Shown here in pieces: positions 28,682-37,117 of a stretch of DNA of 64,000 nucleotides. The DNA is taken from contig JAHBUV010000001.1 of the NCBI GenBank assembly GCA_019637915.1, forward strand, positions 124,001 through 188,000, in the 5' to 3' direction. The stretch comes from Pseudobdellovibrionaceae bacterium (lineage in GTDB: Bacteria > Bdellovibrionota > Bdellovibrionia > Bdellovibrionales > Bdellovibrionaceae). The notes under the pieces are model-generated. The model was not told the DNA's origin. It did no database searches and saw nothing but the letters and a program-made list of their open reading frames with translations. Positions within the stretch are counted from its first letter, which is position 1; every line of letters begins with the position of its first letter. Position numbers and translations under genes: made by a program.

Positions 28682-30052
28682 ATGACGCCGATCCGGGGCT
28701 CCTGGCGCACGCGTTTCGGTTTCTACCTGGTGGCCATCGGCTCGGCTTGCGGTCTCGGCAATCTCTGGCGTTTTCCTTACGTCGTGGGCGAAAACGGCGG
28801 CGGCGCCTTCGTGCTGTTGTACGCCCTGATGGCCCTGATCCTCGGCGCGCCCCTGTTGATCGGCGAATTGATCCTCGGGAAGACGACGCGCCAATCGGTG
28901 ATGATGGCGACCCGGGAGCTGGAAAAACGATCCTCCCTGCCGTTCCGCTGGGCCGGGCGCTTCGCCCTGCTGATGAGCCTCGTCGTGCTGTCGTACTACT
29001 CGGTCATCGCCGGTTGGGTGCTGCATTTCATCGTGCAGTTCATGCTGGGTCTTTTTTCGACCAAGGAAGAGGTCACCGGGGGCCTGAGCGTGCTGATGGG
29101 CAACGGCGGTTTGCAGTGGGCCCTCGCCTCGGTGCACATCCTGATCACCCTGATCGTCGTGGCGAAGGGCGTGCAGGAGGGCCTCGAGCGCTGGATCTCG
29201 GCGGTGATGCCGCTTTTCGCGGTGCTGGTGTGCCTGCTGATCATCCGCACCATGTCCCTGCCCTCGGCGCCGGACGTGCTGCGGTTTTTGTTCTATCCGG
29301 ATTTCTCCAAGCTCACTTTCGCCAGTCTCAACCACGCCATCGGCCACGTGCTGTTCACCCTGTCGGTGGGCTTCGGCACGATGGTGACCTTCGGCTCCTA
29401 CATGCGCGAGCAGGATCATGCGCCGACCGCGGGCTTTCGCGTCGCCATGGTGGACACCGTGGTGTCGCTCGCCATCGGCCTCTTGGTTTTTCCCGTGGCT
29501 TTCCAGGCGTCGAACGTGCCGCTGACGGACCCGGGTCTGATGTTCGAGGTGCTGCCGAAATTCCTGCTGCAGATCCCGGGCGGGCTCTTTTTCGGTCTGA
29601 TCTTCTTCGTGTCGCTGTACCTCGCCGCCCTGAACGCCAGCGTGGGTCTGTTTGAAACCATCGTCGCCAACGTCAAAACGAGCCGCGGCCGCAACCGCGA
29701 CCGCTCCACGGCGGCCTGGCAGTCGGGGGCTTTGATCCTCGGGCTGTCCTTGTTCCCGGCCCTGTCCAGCACGGCGTTCCGCCGTCTGGAATGGAACAAT
29801 CACGGTCTGATCGAAAGCATCGATTCCCTGTTGATCAACTGGCTCTTGCCGGTGGCGGCCCTGGGTTTGATGTTCGCCATTTATCGCGGCATGGGGGAGA
29901 AGGCCTTGAGATCGGCCTTCCTCGATCAGGACCGCCTGGTCAGCCAGTCGATGTACCCCCACTGGATCTTCCTGATCAAATGGGTGATCCCCGGACTGAT
30001 CGCGTTGGGGCTTTTCCTGCAGGTTCTGGGACTCCTGAAACTGGCCCCTTAG
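28682..30052 (+). CDS. Sodium-dependent neurotransmitter-symporter-family transporter
   Basis: 456 residues, about eleven to twelve membrane helices. Helix 1 carries the sodium/substrate signature CGLGNLWRFPYVVGENGGGAF. Bacterial members import amino acids with Na+ (LeuT, TnaT); the substrate is not predictable. GGGGAG precedes the ATG, directly after der. The last codons (CTG GCC CCT TAG) lie inside the inverted repeat of the adjacent mobile element, so the natural C-terminus may have been altered. Confidence 0.92.
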   Translation: MTPIRGSWRTRFGFYLVAIGSACGLGNLWRFPYVVGENGGGAFVLLYALMALILGAPLLIGELILGKTTRQSVMMATRELEKRSSLPFRWAGRFALLMSLVVLSYYSVIAGWVLHFIVQFMLGLFSTKEEVTGGLSVLMGNGGLQWALASVHILITLIVVAKGVQEGLERWISAVMPLFAVLVCLLIIRTMSLPSAPDVLRFLFYPDFSKLTFASLNHAIGHVLFTLSVGFGTMVTFGSYMREQDHAPTAGFRVAMVDTVVSLAIGLLVFPVAFQASNVPLTDPGLMFEVLPKFLLQIPGGLFFGLIFFVSLYLAALNASVGLFETIVANVKTSRGRNRDRSTAAWQSGALILGLSLFPALSSTAFRRLEWNNHGLIESIDSLLINWLLPVAALGLMFAIYRGMGEKALRSAFLDQDRLVSQSMYPHWIFLIKWVIPGLIALGLFLQVLGLLKLAP

Positions 30053-30063
30053 GGTGGAGATGG
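30041..30063 (+). repeat. Left inverted repeat of the IS-like element
   Basis: Pairs with 31050-31072 at 22 of 23 positions; AAA precedes it on both arms, so the match may extend to 26 bases. It contains the symporter stop codon. Confidence 0.75.
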
Positions 30064-30109
30064 GGTTGAGAGGAGACGCTCCGACGACTTGTGTCGTTGG
30101 GATGAACTT

Positions 30110-31021
30110 CTAGATTGTCTTTGCGGTTTTCATTTTCGGTTTTTTCAGGATCAGATCTTGATTGTGCCTGAGGGCGTAAAGGGCGATGTGGAGAGCCAGG
30201 CGCTCTTTTTTCTTGGTCGTGCACCAGGTTCTTCGAAAAAGTCGGTTGATGTTGGCCCTCATCATGGCGCAGGTGTGGTTGAGACTGAAAAGTGGGTCGA
30301 AGCCGATTTTTTTGAGTTCTCCTTGCCCGGTCACGCATCCTCTTTTCCCTTTAAAGCGCTGATGATGGCAGCCCTGAAAATGTTTGGACACATCAGGAGC
30401 GTAGTGGGGGTTTTCATCGGACTTGATGAGGGCGGTGGGGGCCACCAGGGGTTTGATTTCTTGAAAGAGCTCTTTTCTTTTTTTGGTTCTTTCGTCAGGC
30501 CTTGGCCCGTATTTTTTCTTTGCGAGATGGCTTAAAAGGCCTTTGGCCGGCATTTGAGCGACACGAAAGCCCAAGATCCGGCGCGAATGAAATTCCACCG
30601 CCAAGGTGACGGAAAGGGGTTTGCATTTGGTGTGCTCACTTGTTTCGAGATCATCAAATTCAATGGTTTCAGCCGGTGGATGATTTTGGTTCAAAGCTGA
30701 AGAGAGTTTTGCGGCCCAGAGCCCGAGGAAGATGAACTTTCTAACGACTGTTTTACGGTTGATCTGAAGATCCAGGGCGGAGCGTCTTTGTGAAAATCCC
30801 CCCGTGAGCAGACGAAAAAGATGGGGGTTGATATCTCGGCGCTTTTGCCGAAAACAAGGTTCAAAAGTGGCAGAGGAAAAGGATTTTTTGCAGCTTCGGC
30901 ACAGAAAGCGTTGAATGGTTTTTTTGTCAGAAGAACGCGTGTAGAGCCCACGCCGTACGACATGGTTCCGGCATCCGGAAGGGCAAAGGGGAAGGAATGG
31001 AGAATCCTGAACAAGAGACAT
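30110..31021 (-). CDS. IS1/IS1595-like transposase
   Basis: 303 residues. An N-terminal zinc ribbon (CPSGC, then FLCRSCKKSFS) and a helix-turn-helix region precede an RNase-H-like core, with candidate acidic residues in TIEFDDLETSEH and ALIKSDENPHYAP. The C-terminal NRLFRRTWCTTKKKERLALH block is typical of IS1-like proteins. The reading frame is intact, so the element could be active. Codon use is more A+T-rich than flanking genes, consistent with recent arrival. Exact family unproven. Confidence 0.8.
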   Translation of the reverse strand: MSLVQDSPFLPLCPSGCRNHVVRRGLYTRSSDKKTIQRFLCRSCKKSFSSATFEPCFRQKRRDINPHLFRLLTGGFSQRRSALDLQINRKTVVRKFIFLGLWAAKLSSALNQNHPPAETIEFDDLETSEHTKCKPLSVTLAVEFHSRRILGFRVAQMPAKGLLSHLAKKKYGPRPDERTKKRKELFQEIKPLVAPTALIKSDENPHYAPDVSKHFQGCHHQRFKGKRGCVTGQGELKKIGFDPLFSLNHTCAMMRANINRLFRRTWCTTKKKERLALHIALYALRHNQDLILKKPKMKTAKTI

Positions 31022-31049
31022 CGCCTTTAAGGCCTCAGCACGTCTCCTG

Positions 31050-31072
31050 CCATCTCCACTCTAAGGGGCCAG
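31050..31072 (-). repeat. Right inverted repeat of the IS-like element
   Basis: Complement of 30041-30063 with one mismatch. It lies 28 bases upstream of the transposase start and four bases from the outer-membrane protein stop codon. Confidence 0.75.
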
Positions 31073-31076
31073 TTTT

Positions 31077-31853
31077 CTAGAAGTTCATCCCGAGGATCAA
31101 CATCAGGTTGTAATAATCCCCGCTCAGCAGGGAATCCAGGCGTTCCGTGCTGTTGACGTACTCTTTGGATTCATCGGCGAAGTTCACCAGGTGGTAGGAG
31201 CCCTGCACGCCCAGGAAACCGCGGCGGCGCATCAGCGGGATCTCGAGGCCGGCGCCCAGATCGACGCCCATCGTCTGGTCGCGGCTGAGGGAACCGAGAT
31301 TGTCCAAGGAGTAGGTGCGATAATTCTGCGAAAAGCCCAGAAGACCATAGGGGTTCAGGTCGGCCAGACCCCGGGTGACGTTCTGGGTGTTAAAGTAATA
31401 CTTGAAGTCGAAATTGATCGAGGTGATCGACACATTCCCCGTGTAATGCTTCGTGCCCTGCAGGGTGGTGAAGTCAACCTTGTGGTCGCCGGTGAGGAAG
31501 CTCATGGCGAAGGCCGTGCGCAGGTCGAAGAAATAGGTCATGGTGACGCCGTAAGCGGCGCCCGGTTTGTACTGCTTGGCGAAGTTGCCGGTGAATTGGC
31601 GCATGCCCCCGTAGAGACCCACGGTGAAGAAGCGGCCGTTGCGGAAGAAGTTGATGTCGGCCTCTTCGTCGGAGGCCTCGTCGAATTCACTGTAATCGGA
31701 GAAGGGGTCGAAGGCCTCGTCCGGGTCGCTCTGCGCCAGGAGGAAAGAACCCGAGGGCAGGGACTGGGCGGAGACCCACGACGAGTTCATGAAGACAGCG
31801 CCAAAACCGACGGCGGCCAAGAGCAGGCCGCGGCGAACAAATGTGATTTCCAC
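31077..31853 (-). CDS. Outer-membrane beta-barrel protein
   Basis: 258 residues from a GTG preceded by GAGGGGGA. A signal peptide (LLLAAVGFGAVFMNSSWVSAQ) leads to a short acidic linker (DPDEAFDPFSDYSEFDEAS), then a barrel of alternating aromatic strands ending LMLILGMNF, the terminal Phe expected for BAM substrates. The acidic linker might bind cations. Function unknown. Its last 15 coding bases are duplicated in inverted orientation inside the neighbouring IS-like element. Confidence 0.78.
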   Translation of the reverse strand: MEITFVRRGLLLAAVGFGAVFMNSSWVSAQSLPSGSFLLAQSDPDEAFDPFSDYSEFDEASDEEADINFFRNGRFFTVGLYGGMRQFTGNFAKQYKPGAAYGVTMTYFFDLRTAFAMSFLTGDHKVDFTTLQGTKHYTGNVSITSINFDFKYYFNTQNVTRGLADLNPYGLLGFSQNYRTYSLDNLGSLSRDQTMGVDLGAGLEIPLMRRRGFLGVQGSYHLVNFADESKEYVNSTERLDSLLSGDYYNLMLILGMNF

Positions 31854-31916
31854 GGAATTCCCCCTCGTCTCAGTATCAGAAAAAAAAAGGGCAAAGGGAA
31901 GGTTCGAAATTGAAAC

Positions 31917-31931
31917 GCCTCATCTTGAGGC
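31917..31931 (+). promoter_or_regulatory. Small hairpin in the purM leader
   Basis: GCCTCA / TGAGGC with a 3-base loop, in the 172-base gap between the divergent outer-membrane protein gene and purM. It may be a structured leader or operator. I could not place a convincing promoter, PurR box or guanine riboswitch here. Confidence 0.25.
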
Positions 31932-32025
31932 AAAAACGACATTCCGAGTCAACGGCGGAGTCCGGTGGACCCCATGGGAGTTTCACGATACGAATTGGTC
32001 TTCTTTTCACAGGAGAAATGCCGCG

Positions 32026-33045
32026 ATGGCCATCGACTACAAACAAGCCGGTGTGGATGTCGAGGCCGGTGACGCCCTCGTCGATTGGCTGCAGGCCAGT
32101 GGCGGGAAAAAAGCCCATGCGGATCGCGTGGTGTCGGGCATCGGCGGATTCGCCTCCTTGTTCCGGATTGATTTTCCGCAGATGAAAAAACCCTGCCTGA
32201 TCACCTGCACCGACGGGGTGGGCACGAAGGTGAAAATCGCCTCGCGCTTCCGCCGCTTCGAAGGGGTGGGTCAGGACCTCGTCGCCATGTGCGTGAACGA
32301 TCTCATCTGCTGCGGCGGCGAACCCCTGCAGTTCCTGGATTACTACGCCGTCGGCAAACTCGACCTCGCCGACGCCAAGGCGTTTCTGGACAGTGTCCGC
32401 CGCGCCTGCGACGAGTCGGACTGCGCTTTGACCGGCGGGGAGACGGCGGAGATGCCGGGCGTGTACCAGGCCGGCGATTTCGATTGCGCCGGTTTCGCCG
32501 TGGGCATCGTCGACCAGGAGGACATGCTGGGCCCGCAGCGCGTGCGGGTGGGCGATGTTTTGATCGGCGTTTCGAGCTCGGGTTTCCACAGCAACGGTTA
32601 CTCCCTGCTGCGTCGCTTGTTCGAGTCCGATCTGGAAGCCTGGGCCGATGAGCTTTTGAAGCCGACGGCCCTTTACGTGCGCCTGATGAAGGATCTGCGT
32701 CAGGGACATCTCGTGCACGCCGCCGCCCACATCACGGGCGGCGGCATCGACAACATCCCCCGCGCCCTGCCCGAGGGCACGGTGGCCGACATCGGGGCCT
32801 GGGATTTCCCGCCGGCATTCGCGGAGGCGCAGAAACGCGCCGGCCTCGACGACCTCGCCATGATGAAGACCTTGAATTGCGGCATCGGCTTCGTGCTGGT
32901 GGCGCCGTCCGGGAATGCGGCCGCGGTGCGCGCCGTGATCGAAAAGCACCGCTTCCGCGCTTATGACCTCGGTCAGGTGGTCGCGGCCGCCGATCGTCAG
33001 GCCGCGGCCGACGTGCGGGTGCGCTTGAAGGGAGAAGGGCGATGA
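32026..33045 (+). CDS. purM: Phosphoribosylformylglycinamidine cyclo-ligase (AIR synthase)
   Basis: 339 residues. It closes FGAM to AIR with ATP, the fifth step of purine synthesis. CTDGVGTKVKIA, DLICCGGEPLQFLDYYA, LTGGETAEMPGVY and HITGGGIDNIPRALP are PurM hallmarks. AGGAGAA precedes the ATG. It is first in a purine operon that continues purN-unknown-purB-purC-purS-purQ-purL-purF. Confidence 0.97.
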   Translation: MAIDYKQAGVDVEAGDALVDWLQASGGKKAHADRVVSGIGGFASLFRIDFPQMKKPCLITCTDGVGTKVKIASRFRRFEGVGQDLVAMCVNDLICCGGEPLQFLDYYAVGKLDLADAKAFLDSVRRACDESDCALTGGETAEMPGVYQAGDFDCAGFAVGIVDQEDMLGPQRVRVGDVLIGVSSSGFHSNGYSLLRRLFESDLEAWADELLKPTALYVRLMKDLRQGHLVHAAAHITGGGIDNIPRALPEGTVADIGAWDFPPAFAEAQKRAGLDDLAMMKTLNCGIGFVLVAPSGNAAAVRAVIEKHRFRAYDLGQVVAAADRQAAADVRVRLKGEGR

Positions 33046-33599
33046 AGCCCCCGATCCGCACGCGAAGATGGGCCGTGTTCATCTCCGGACGCGGATCGAA
33101 CCTGCAGGCCCTGCTCGATCAACTGATCGACGTCGACATCCGCTGGGTCTTGAGCTCGAAGGCCTCGGCGCCGGGTTTGCTGCGGGCCCGCCGTCAGGGG
33201 ATCGCCGCCACGGTGCTACCGAAAAAAATCGATTGGGCGGAGCTCGACCGCGAGCTGCGCCGCCGCGGCATCGAGGCGATCTTCCTGGCGGGCTTCATGA
33301 AAATCATCCCGGAGGATTTCGTGCGGGCCTGGGCGGGGCGGATGTTGAACGTGCATCCCAGTCTTTTGCCGCAGTATCCGGGTTTGAACGCGTTGGAAAA
33401 ATCCTATGATGACAATGCCCCCATGGGCGTCACCGTGCACGTGGTGACGCCCGAAATGGATGCCGGTCCCCAGGTGTTTCAGCGGCGCGCTTTGCCCGCT
33501 GGCGCCAAGGCGGCGGGCGTTTCCGCCCGCGAGGCGCAGGTGCGCATCTCGCGGGCGGAACAACGTTTGGTCAGAGAGGCGGTTCGCAAATGGAGATGA
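33042..33599 (+). CDS. purN: Phosphoribosylglycinamide formyltransferase
   Basis: 185 residues. It transfers formyl from 10-formyl-THF to GAR. SGRGSNLQAL binds phosphate; LAGFMKIIP, NVHPSLLPQYPG and VHVVTPEMDAGP hold the catalytic Asn/His/Asp residues. The start overlaps the purM stop by four bases. No purD precedes it, so GAR must be made by an enzyme encoded elsewhere. Confidence 0.96.
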   Translation: MKPPIRTRRWAVFISGRGSNLQALLDQLIDVDIRWVLSSKASAPGLLRARRQGIAATVLPKKIDWAELDRELRRRGIEAIFLAGFMKIIPEDFVRAWAGRMLNVHPSLLPQYPGLNALEKSYDDNAPMGVTVHVVTPEMDAGPQVFQRRALPAGAKAAGVSAREAQVRISRAEQRLVREAVRKWR

Positions 33600-34876
33600 A
33601 AACCCACGATGTCCTGGTGGTGAGCGCCTTCGGCCGCGGTCATTGGCTGGCGGCGGAACTGCATCAGCAGCGCATGAAGGTGCTGTTGCTGGACGTGACC
33701 GCCAAACTGGGCGTCTGGCCCGCCGAGGACAGCGAAGGGCCTTTCGGGGTCTTCCGCCTGGAGCGCTACAGTCCGTCCTTCCAGGCGCGCCTGGCCCATG
33801 ACGATCAGATCGAGGAGATTGAAAGCGGCTTCACCATCTGGCCGCCCGAAGGCGTGATGGAGTTCAAAGGCCCGCTGACGCGGTTTCACTGGATGCGCCA
33901 GGGATTCCCGCGGGAGTGGCTCGAGCAGTTGGGCCGCGGCGAAACGCCCTCGGACGTGCGCCGCGACGCCGACCTGATGAGCGTGTGGCCCCTGGCCCTG
34001 GCTCATCAGCTGGCGGCCACCCGTTACCGCCCCGCCGCCAGCGCCTTGCAAAGCCGCCGGGCTTTGCCGCTCACGGCGAACTTCGGCCTGCGTTTCGCCA
34101 CCCGCCAGGGTTTGAGCAAAAACCTGCAGTGGCTCGCCGATCAGGGCGTGGAGTGCTCGGATCGCACCGAGATCCTCGATCTGTCCTTCCGCGGCCGCGG
34201 CGAGGTGTCGGGGGCGGAACTCAGCGGCGCCCGTTCGGGCCTCGTGCACTTCGATCAGATGATCTGGACGCTGACCGGGGCCGAGACGGCTTTCCTGTCG
34301 GAAAAGCTCGCCGGTCACCTGTATCCGGGTGGCTTCACGGCGCCGTCCTGGTGCTGGTTGCGCTACCGTCTGACGGTGCAGTCCTGCCCGGAAGTGCAGC
34401 GCCTGCCTTTGCAGGTGGTGATGGTGGACGATCTGGAGTCGCCGTGGACCCATCAAAATCTGATGATCGTGCAGAAGACGCCGTCCGAGGAGCGCCTGGA
34501 CGTGTGGGTGCGGCTGCCGGCCATCCAGCGATTCAACCGCGATTATCTGGCCGAGTACGGCCGCCGCATCCTGAAAACCTTCGCGAAGCGCCTGCCGACC
34601 TCGAATCCCGAGATCCAGTCCCTGCCGCAGGAGGCGTCTTACACCTCCCAGGAGCTGGGCGAGCCGCGCCTGCCGCTGTGGGAGGCGGGCAGCCATCCCG
34701 AGCGGGGACGGCGCAAGGCCTCGAACCTGCACTTTGAAAGCCCCGAGAACCGCGAGACCCACGGCATCGACGAGGAATTCGATCATCAATCCTTGTTGAG
34801 GGACCGTCTGGTGCGCTGGTGGCAGATCCAGCAGCAGAAACTGCAAAAACAACAGAAGAAGGAGAGCGCGCCGTGA
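33590..34876 (+). CDS. Unknown protein embedded in the purine operon (Rossmann-like N-terminus)
   Basis: 428 residues. The start THDVLVVSAFGRGHWLAAEL followed by KVLLLDVTAKLG looks like a nucleotide-binding Rossmann beta-alpha-beta of a flavin/NAD enzyme, though the glycine pattern (FGRGHW) is not the standard GxGxxG. The middle is mixed alpha/beta and the tail, RWWQIQQQKLQKQQKKE, is a charged coiled coil. It overlaps purN by 10 bases and purB by four, so it is cotranslated with purine enzymes, but I recognise no purine-pathway family. Confidence 0.75.
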   Translation: MEMKTHDVLVVSAFGRGHWLAAELHQQRMKVLLLDVTAKLGVWPAEDSEGPFGVFRLERYSPSFQARLAHDDQIEEIESGFTIWPPEGVMEFKGPLTRFHWMRQGFPREWLEQLGRGETPSDVRRDADLMSVWPLALAHQLAATRYRPAASALQSRRALPLTANFGLRFATRQGLSKNLQWLADQGVECSDRTEILDLSFRGRGEVSGAELSGARSGLVHFDQMIWTLTGAETAFLSEKLAGHLYPGGFTAPSWCWLRYRLTVQSCPEVQRLPLQVVMVDDLESPWTHQNLMIVQKTPSEERLDVWVRLPAIQRFNRDYLAEYGRRILKTFAKRLPTSNPEIQSLPQEASYTSQELGEPRLPLWEAGSHPERGRRKASNLHFESPENRETHGIDEEFDHQSLLRDRLVRWWQIQQQKLQKQQKKESAP

Positions 34877-36159
34877 TCGACCGTTACACCCGCCCGGAGA
34901 TGGGCCTGCTGTGGGAGCCGGAGAGCAAATTCGGCAAGATGATGGAGGTCGAGATCGCCGTCGCCGAGGTGCAGGCCGCGCTGGGCATGATCCCGCGCAA
35001 CGCCGCGAAGGAGATCCGCAAGAAAGCCCGCTTCAGCGTCAAACGCATCCACGAGATCGAGCGCGAGACCAAGCACGACGTCATCGCATTCGTCTCGAAC
35101 ATGGCCGAGAACATCGGCCCCGCCGGGAGATACGTCCATTACGGCATGACGAGTTCCGACGTGCTGGACACCGCCTTCAGCCTGCAGGTGCGCGACGCCG
35201 GCCAGGAGCTGATGACGGGTTTCGACCGCCTGGAAAAAGCCCTGAAGGAAAAAATCCGCCGCCACGGCGAAACCCTGTGCGCCGGCCGCACCCACGGCAT
35301 GTTCGCCGAGCCCACGAGCTTCGGTTTGAAAATGGGCGGCTTCCTGGCGGAGCTGCGCCGCAACCGCCGGCGCGTGGAAACCGCCCTGGACGGCCTGATG
35401 ATCTGCAAGCTTTCGGGCGCCGTCGGCACCTACTCGAGCCAGCCGCCGGAAGTGGAAATGAAAGTGGCGCGCAAACTGAATCTGCATCCGGAGACCATCG
35501 CCACGCAGGTGGTGCCCCGCGACCGCCACGCCGAACTGATCTGGAGCCTGTCCCTGACCGGCGCGGGCCTCGAGCGCCTGTCGGTGGAGCTGCGCCATTT
35601 GCAGCGCAGCGAGGTGGCGGAGGTCACGGAGGGCTTCACGAAAGGGCAAAAGGGCTCTTCGGCCATGCCCCACAAGAAAAACCCCATCTCGGCGGAGAAC
35701 ATCACGGGCCTGGCGCGTCTGCTGCGCGGTTACGCCTTCGCGGCGTCGGAGGATGTGGCGCTTTGGCATGAACGCGACATCAGCCATTCCTCCGTGGAGC
35801 GCGTGGTCTTCCCGGACGCCTTCATCGTCCTCGACTACGGCCTGCACCGCATGGCGACCCTGATGGAAAACCTGGATGTGAACGAGAAACGCATGCTCGA
35901 GAACATCGAGTCCTCGCAGGGGCAGCTGTTCAGCTCCCACGTGCTGCTCGCCATGGTCGACAAGGGCCTCAGCCGCGAGCAGGCTTACGCCCATGTGCAG
36001 CGCCTGTGCCACAGCCTGGGACGGGGCGATCACCTGCGCAAGAAGCTGCTGGAGGACGCCGAGACGAAGAAACTTTTCACCGCCAAGCAGGTGGAGGAGA
36101 TCTTCAGTGGCCGCAAACACAAAAAATCCATGAAACAACTCACCCGGAGACTTTTGTGA
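34873..36159 (+). CDS. purB: Adenylosuccinate lyase
   Basis: 428 residues from a GTG (VIDRYTRPEMGLLW) with AAGGAG upstream; it overlaps the preceding stop by four bases. It cleaves SAICAR to AICAR and adenylosuccinate to AMP. The superfamily signature GSSAMPHKKNP is complete, with YGMTSSDVLDT and AGRTHGMFAEP carrying the catalytic His residues. It is placed next to purC, the preceding step. Confidence 0.96.
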   Translation: MIDRYTRPEMGLLWEPESKFGKMMEVEIAVAEVQAALGMIPRNAAKEIRKKARFSVKRIHEIERETKHDVIAFVSNMAENIGPAGRYVHYGMTSSDVLDTAFSLQVRDAGQELMTGFDRLEKALKEKIRRHGETLCAGRTHGMFAEPTSFGLKMGGFLAELRRNRRRVETALDGLMICKLSGAVGTYSSQPPEVEMKVARKLNLHPETIATQVVPRDRHAELIWSLSLTGAGLERLSVELRHLQRSEVAEVTEGFTKGQKGSSAMPHKKNPISAENITGLARLLRGYAFAASEDVALWHERDISHSSVERVVFPDAFIVLDYGLHRMATLMENLDVNEKRMLENIESSQGQLFSSHVLLAMVDKGLSREQAYAHVQRLCHSLGRGDHLRKKLLEDAETKKLFTAKQVEEIFSGRKHKKSMKQLTRRLL

Positions 36160-36881
36160 GTTCACCCGAACTGCTCTACGAGGGCAAAGCCAAGAAAATC
36201 TTCCGCCTGGCCGGCGAGCCCGACCACGTGCTGATGGAGTTCAAAGACAGCCTGACGGCCTTCAACGCGCTCAAGAAGGGCTCTTTCGACAGCAAGGGTC
36301 CGGTCAACCGCGACATCGCGTCCCTGATTTTCGCGTTCCTGCGCGGCCGGGGCGTCGACAGCCACTGGGTGCGCGACGAGGGCGAGCGCGGCATGGTCGC
36401 CCGCCGGGTCGAGATCATCCCCTTGGAGGTGGTGGTGCGCAACGTGCTCGCCGGTTCCACGGCGAAGAAGCTCGGCCTCGAAGAAGGCCGCGTTTTGCCG
36501 CGGCCCCTGGTGGAGTTTTATTTCAAAAACGACGAGCTGCAGGATCCCTTCGTGTCGGACGATCAGATCGAGATCCTGGGCATCGCTTCCGCCGCGGATC
36601 TGGCGGAATTGAAAAAGCAAGCGCTGCGGGTCAACGAGGGCCTGAAGGACCTCTTCCATCGCGCCGGCCTCCGCCTGGTCGATTTCAAGATCGAATTCGG
36701 CCGCGACAAGGCGGGGAAAATCCTCCTGGCGGACGAGATCACGCCGGACTGCTGCCGGTTGTGGGATGAAAAGACCAACGAGAAAATGGACAAGGATCGC
36801 TTCCGTCGCGATCTCGGCCAGGTCAAAGAGAGTTACGAACAGGTGTTGCAACGACTTCGTCAAATCGGGGGTGGGAAATGA
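36156..36881 (+). CDS. purC: SAICAR synthase
   Basis: 241 residues, GTG start overlapping purB. It joins CAIR and aspartate using ATP. LLYEGKAKKIF, FKDSLTAFNALKKG, RRVEIIPLEVVVRNVLAGS and ADEITPDCCRLW are family blocks. CAIR formation (PurE/PurK) is not encoded in the window. Confidence 0.96.
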   Translation: MSSPELLYEGKAKKIFRLAGEPDHVLMEFKDSLTAFNALKKGSFDSKGPVNRDIASLIFAFLRGRGVDSHWVRDEGERGMVARRVEIIPLEVVVRNVLAGSTAKKLGLEEGRVLPRPLVEFYFKNDELQDPFVSDDQIEILGIASAADLAELKKQALRVNEGLKDLFHRAGLRLVDFKIEFGRDKAGKILLADEITPDCCRLWDEKTNEKMDKDRFRRDLGQVKESYEQVLQRLRQIGGGK

Positions 36882-37117
36882 AGTTCGGAGTGAAAATCAT
36901 GCCGCGGGAAGTGATCCTGGACACGCAAGGCCGCGCCGTCGAGCAGACTTTGAAGGGGCAGTCCTTCCGGCTGGACTCTTGCCGCGTCGGCAAATTCGTC
37001 GAGATCGACGTGCCGGCCGCCACTGAGGCCGAAGGCCGCGACATGGTCAAAAAGATGGCCGATTTCGTTCTTTATAATCCCCTCATCGAGGTTTACGAAA
37101 TCCAGAGGCTCGGATGA
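36878..37117 (+). CDS. purS: FGAM synthase small subunit PurS
   Basis: 79 residues, the normal PurS size. It bridges PurQ and PurL in the three-part FGAM synthase and helps channel ammonia. VKIMPREVILDTQGRAVEQT and the LIEVYEIQRLG end are typical. Start and stop overlap purC and purQ by four bases, giving tight stoichiometric coupling. Confidence 0.94.
   Translation: MKFGVKIMPREVILDTQGRAVEQTLKGQSFRLDSCRVGKFVEIDVPAATEAEGRDMVKKMADFVLYNPLIEVYEIQRLG

Larger units (their letters stand above)
30041..31072 (-). mobile_element. IS-like element with zinc-ribbon DDE transposase
   Basis: Bounded by 23-bp inverted repeats with one mismatch: 30041-30063 begins CTGGCCCCTTAG and 31050-31072 is its complement. 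It holds one minus-strand transposase gene and is visibly more A+T-rich than its neighbours. I find no direct target duplication next to these ends. A second inverted pair, GGGATGAACTTCTAGA at 30099-30114 and its complement at 31076-31091, gives an alternative extent. The element sits between the convergent symporter and outer-membrane protein genes. Confidence 0.7.

Noticed and set aside
30030-31085. Target-site duplication at the IS-like element
   Set aside because: Bases next to either inverted-repeat pair do not form a direct repeat of 4-10 bases.
31854-32025. Guanine riboswitch or PurR operator upstream of purM
   Set aside because: The 172-base gap lacks the conserved purine-riboswitch core and the known PurR boxes; only a 6-bp hairpin was found.
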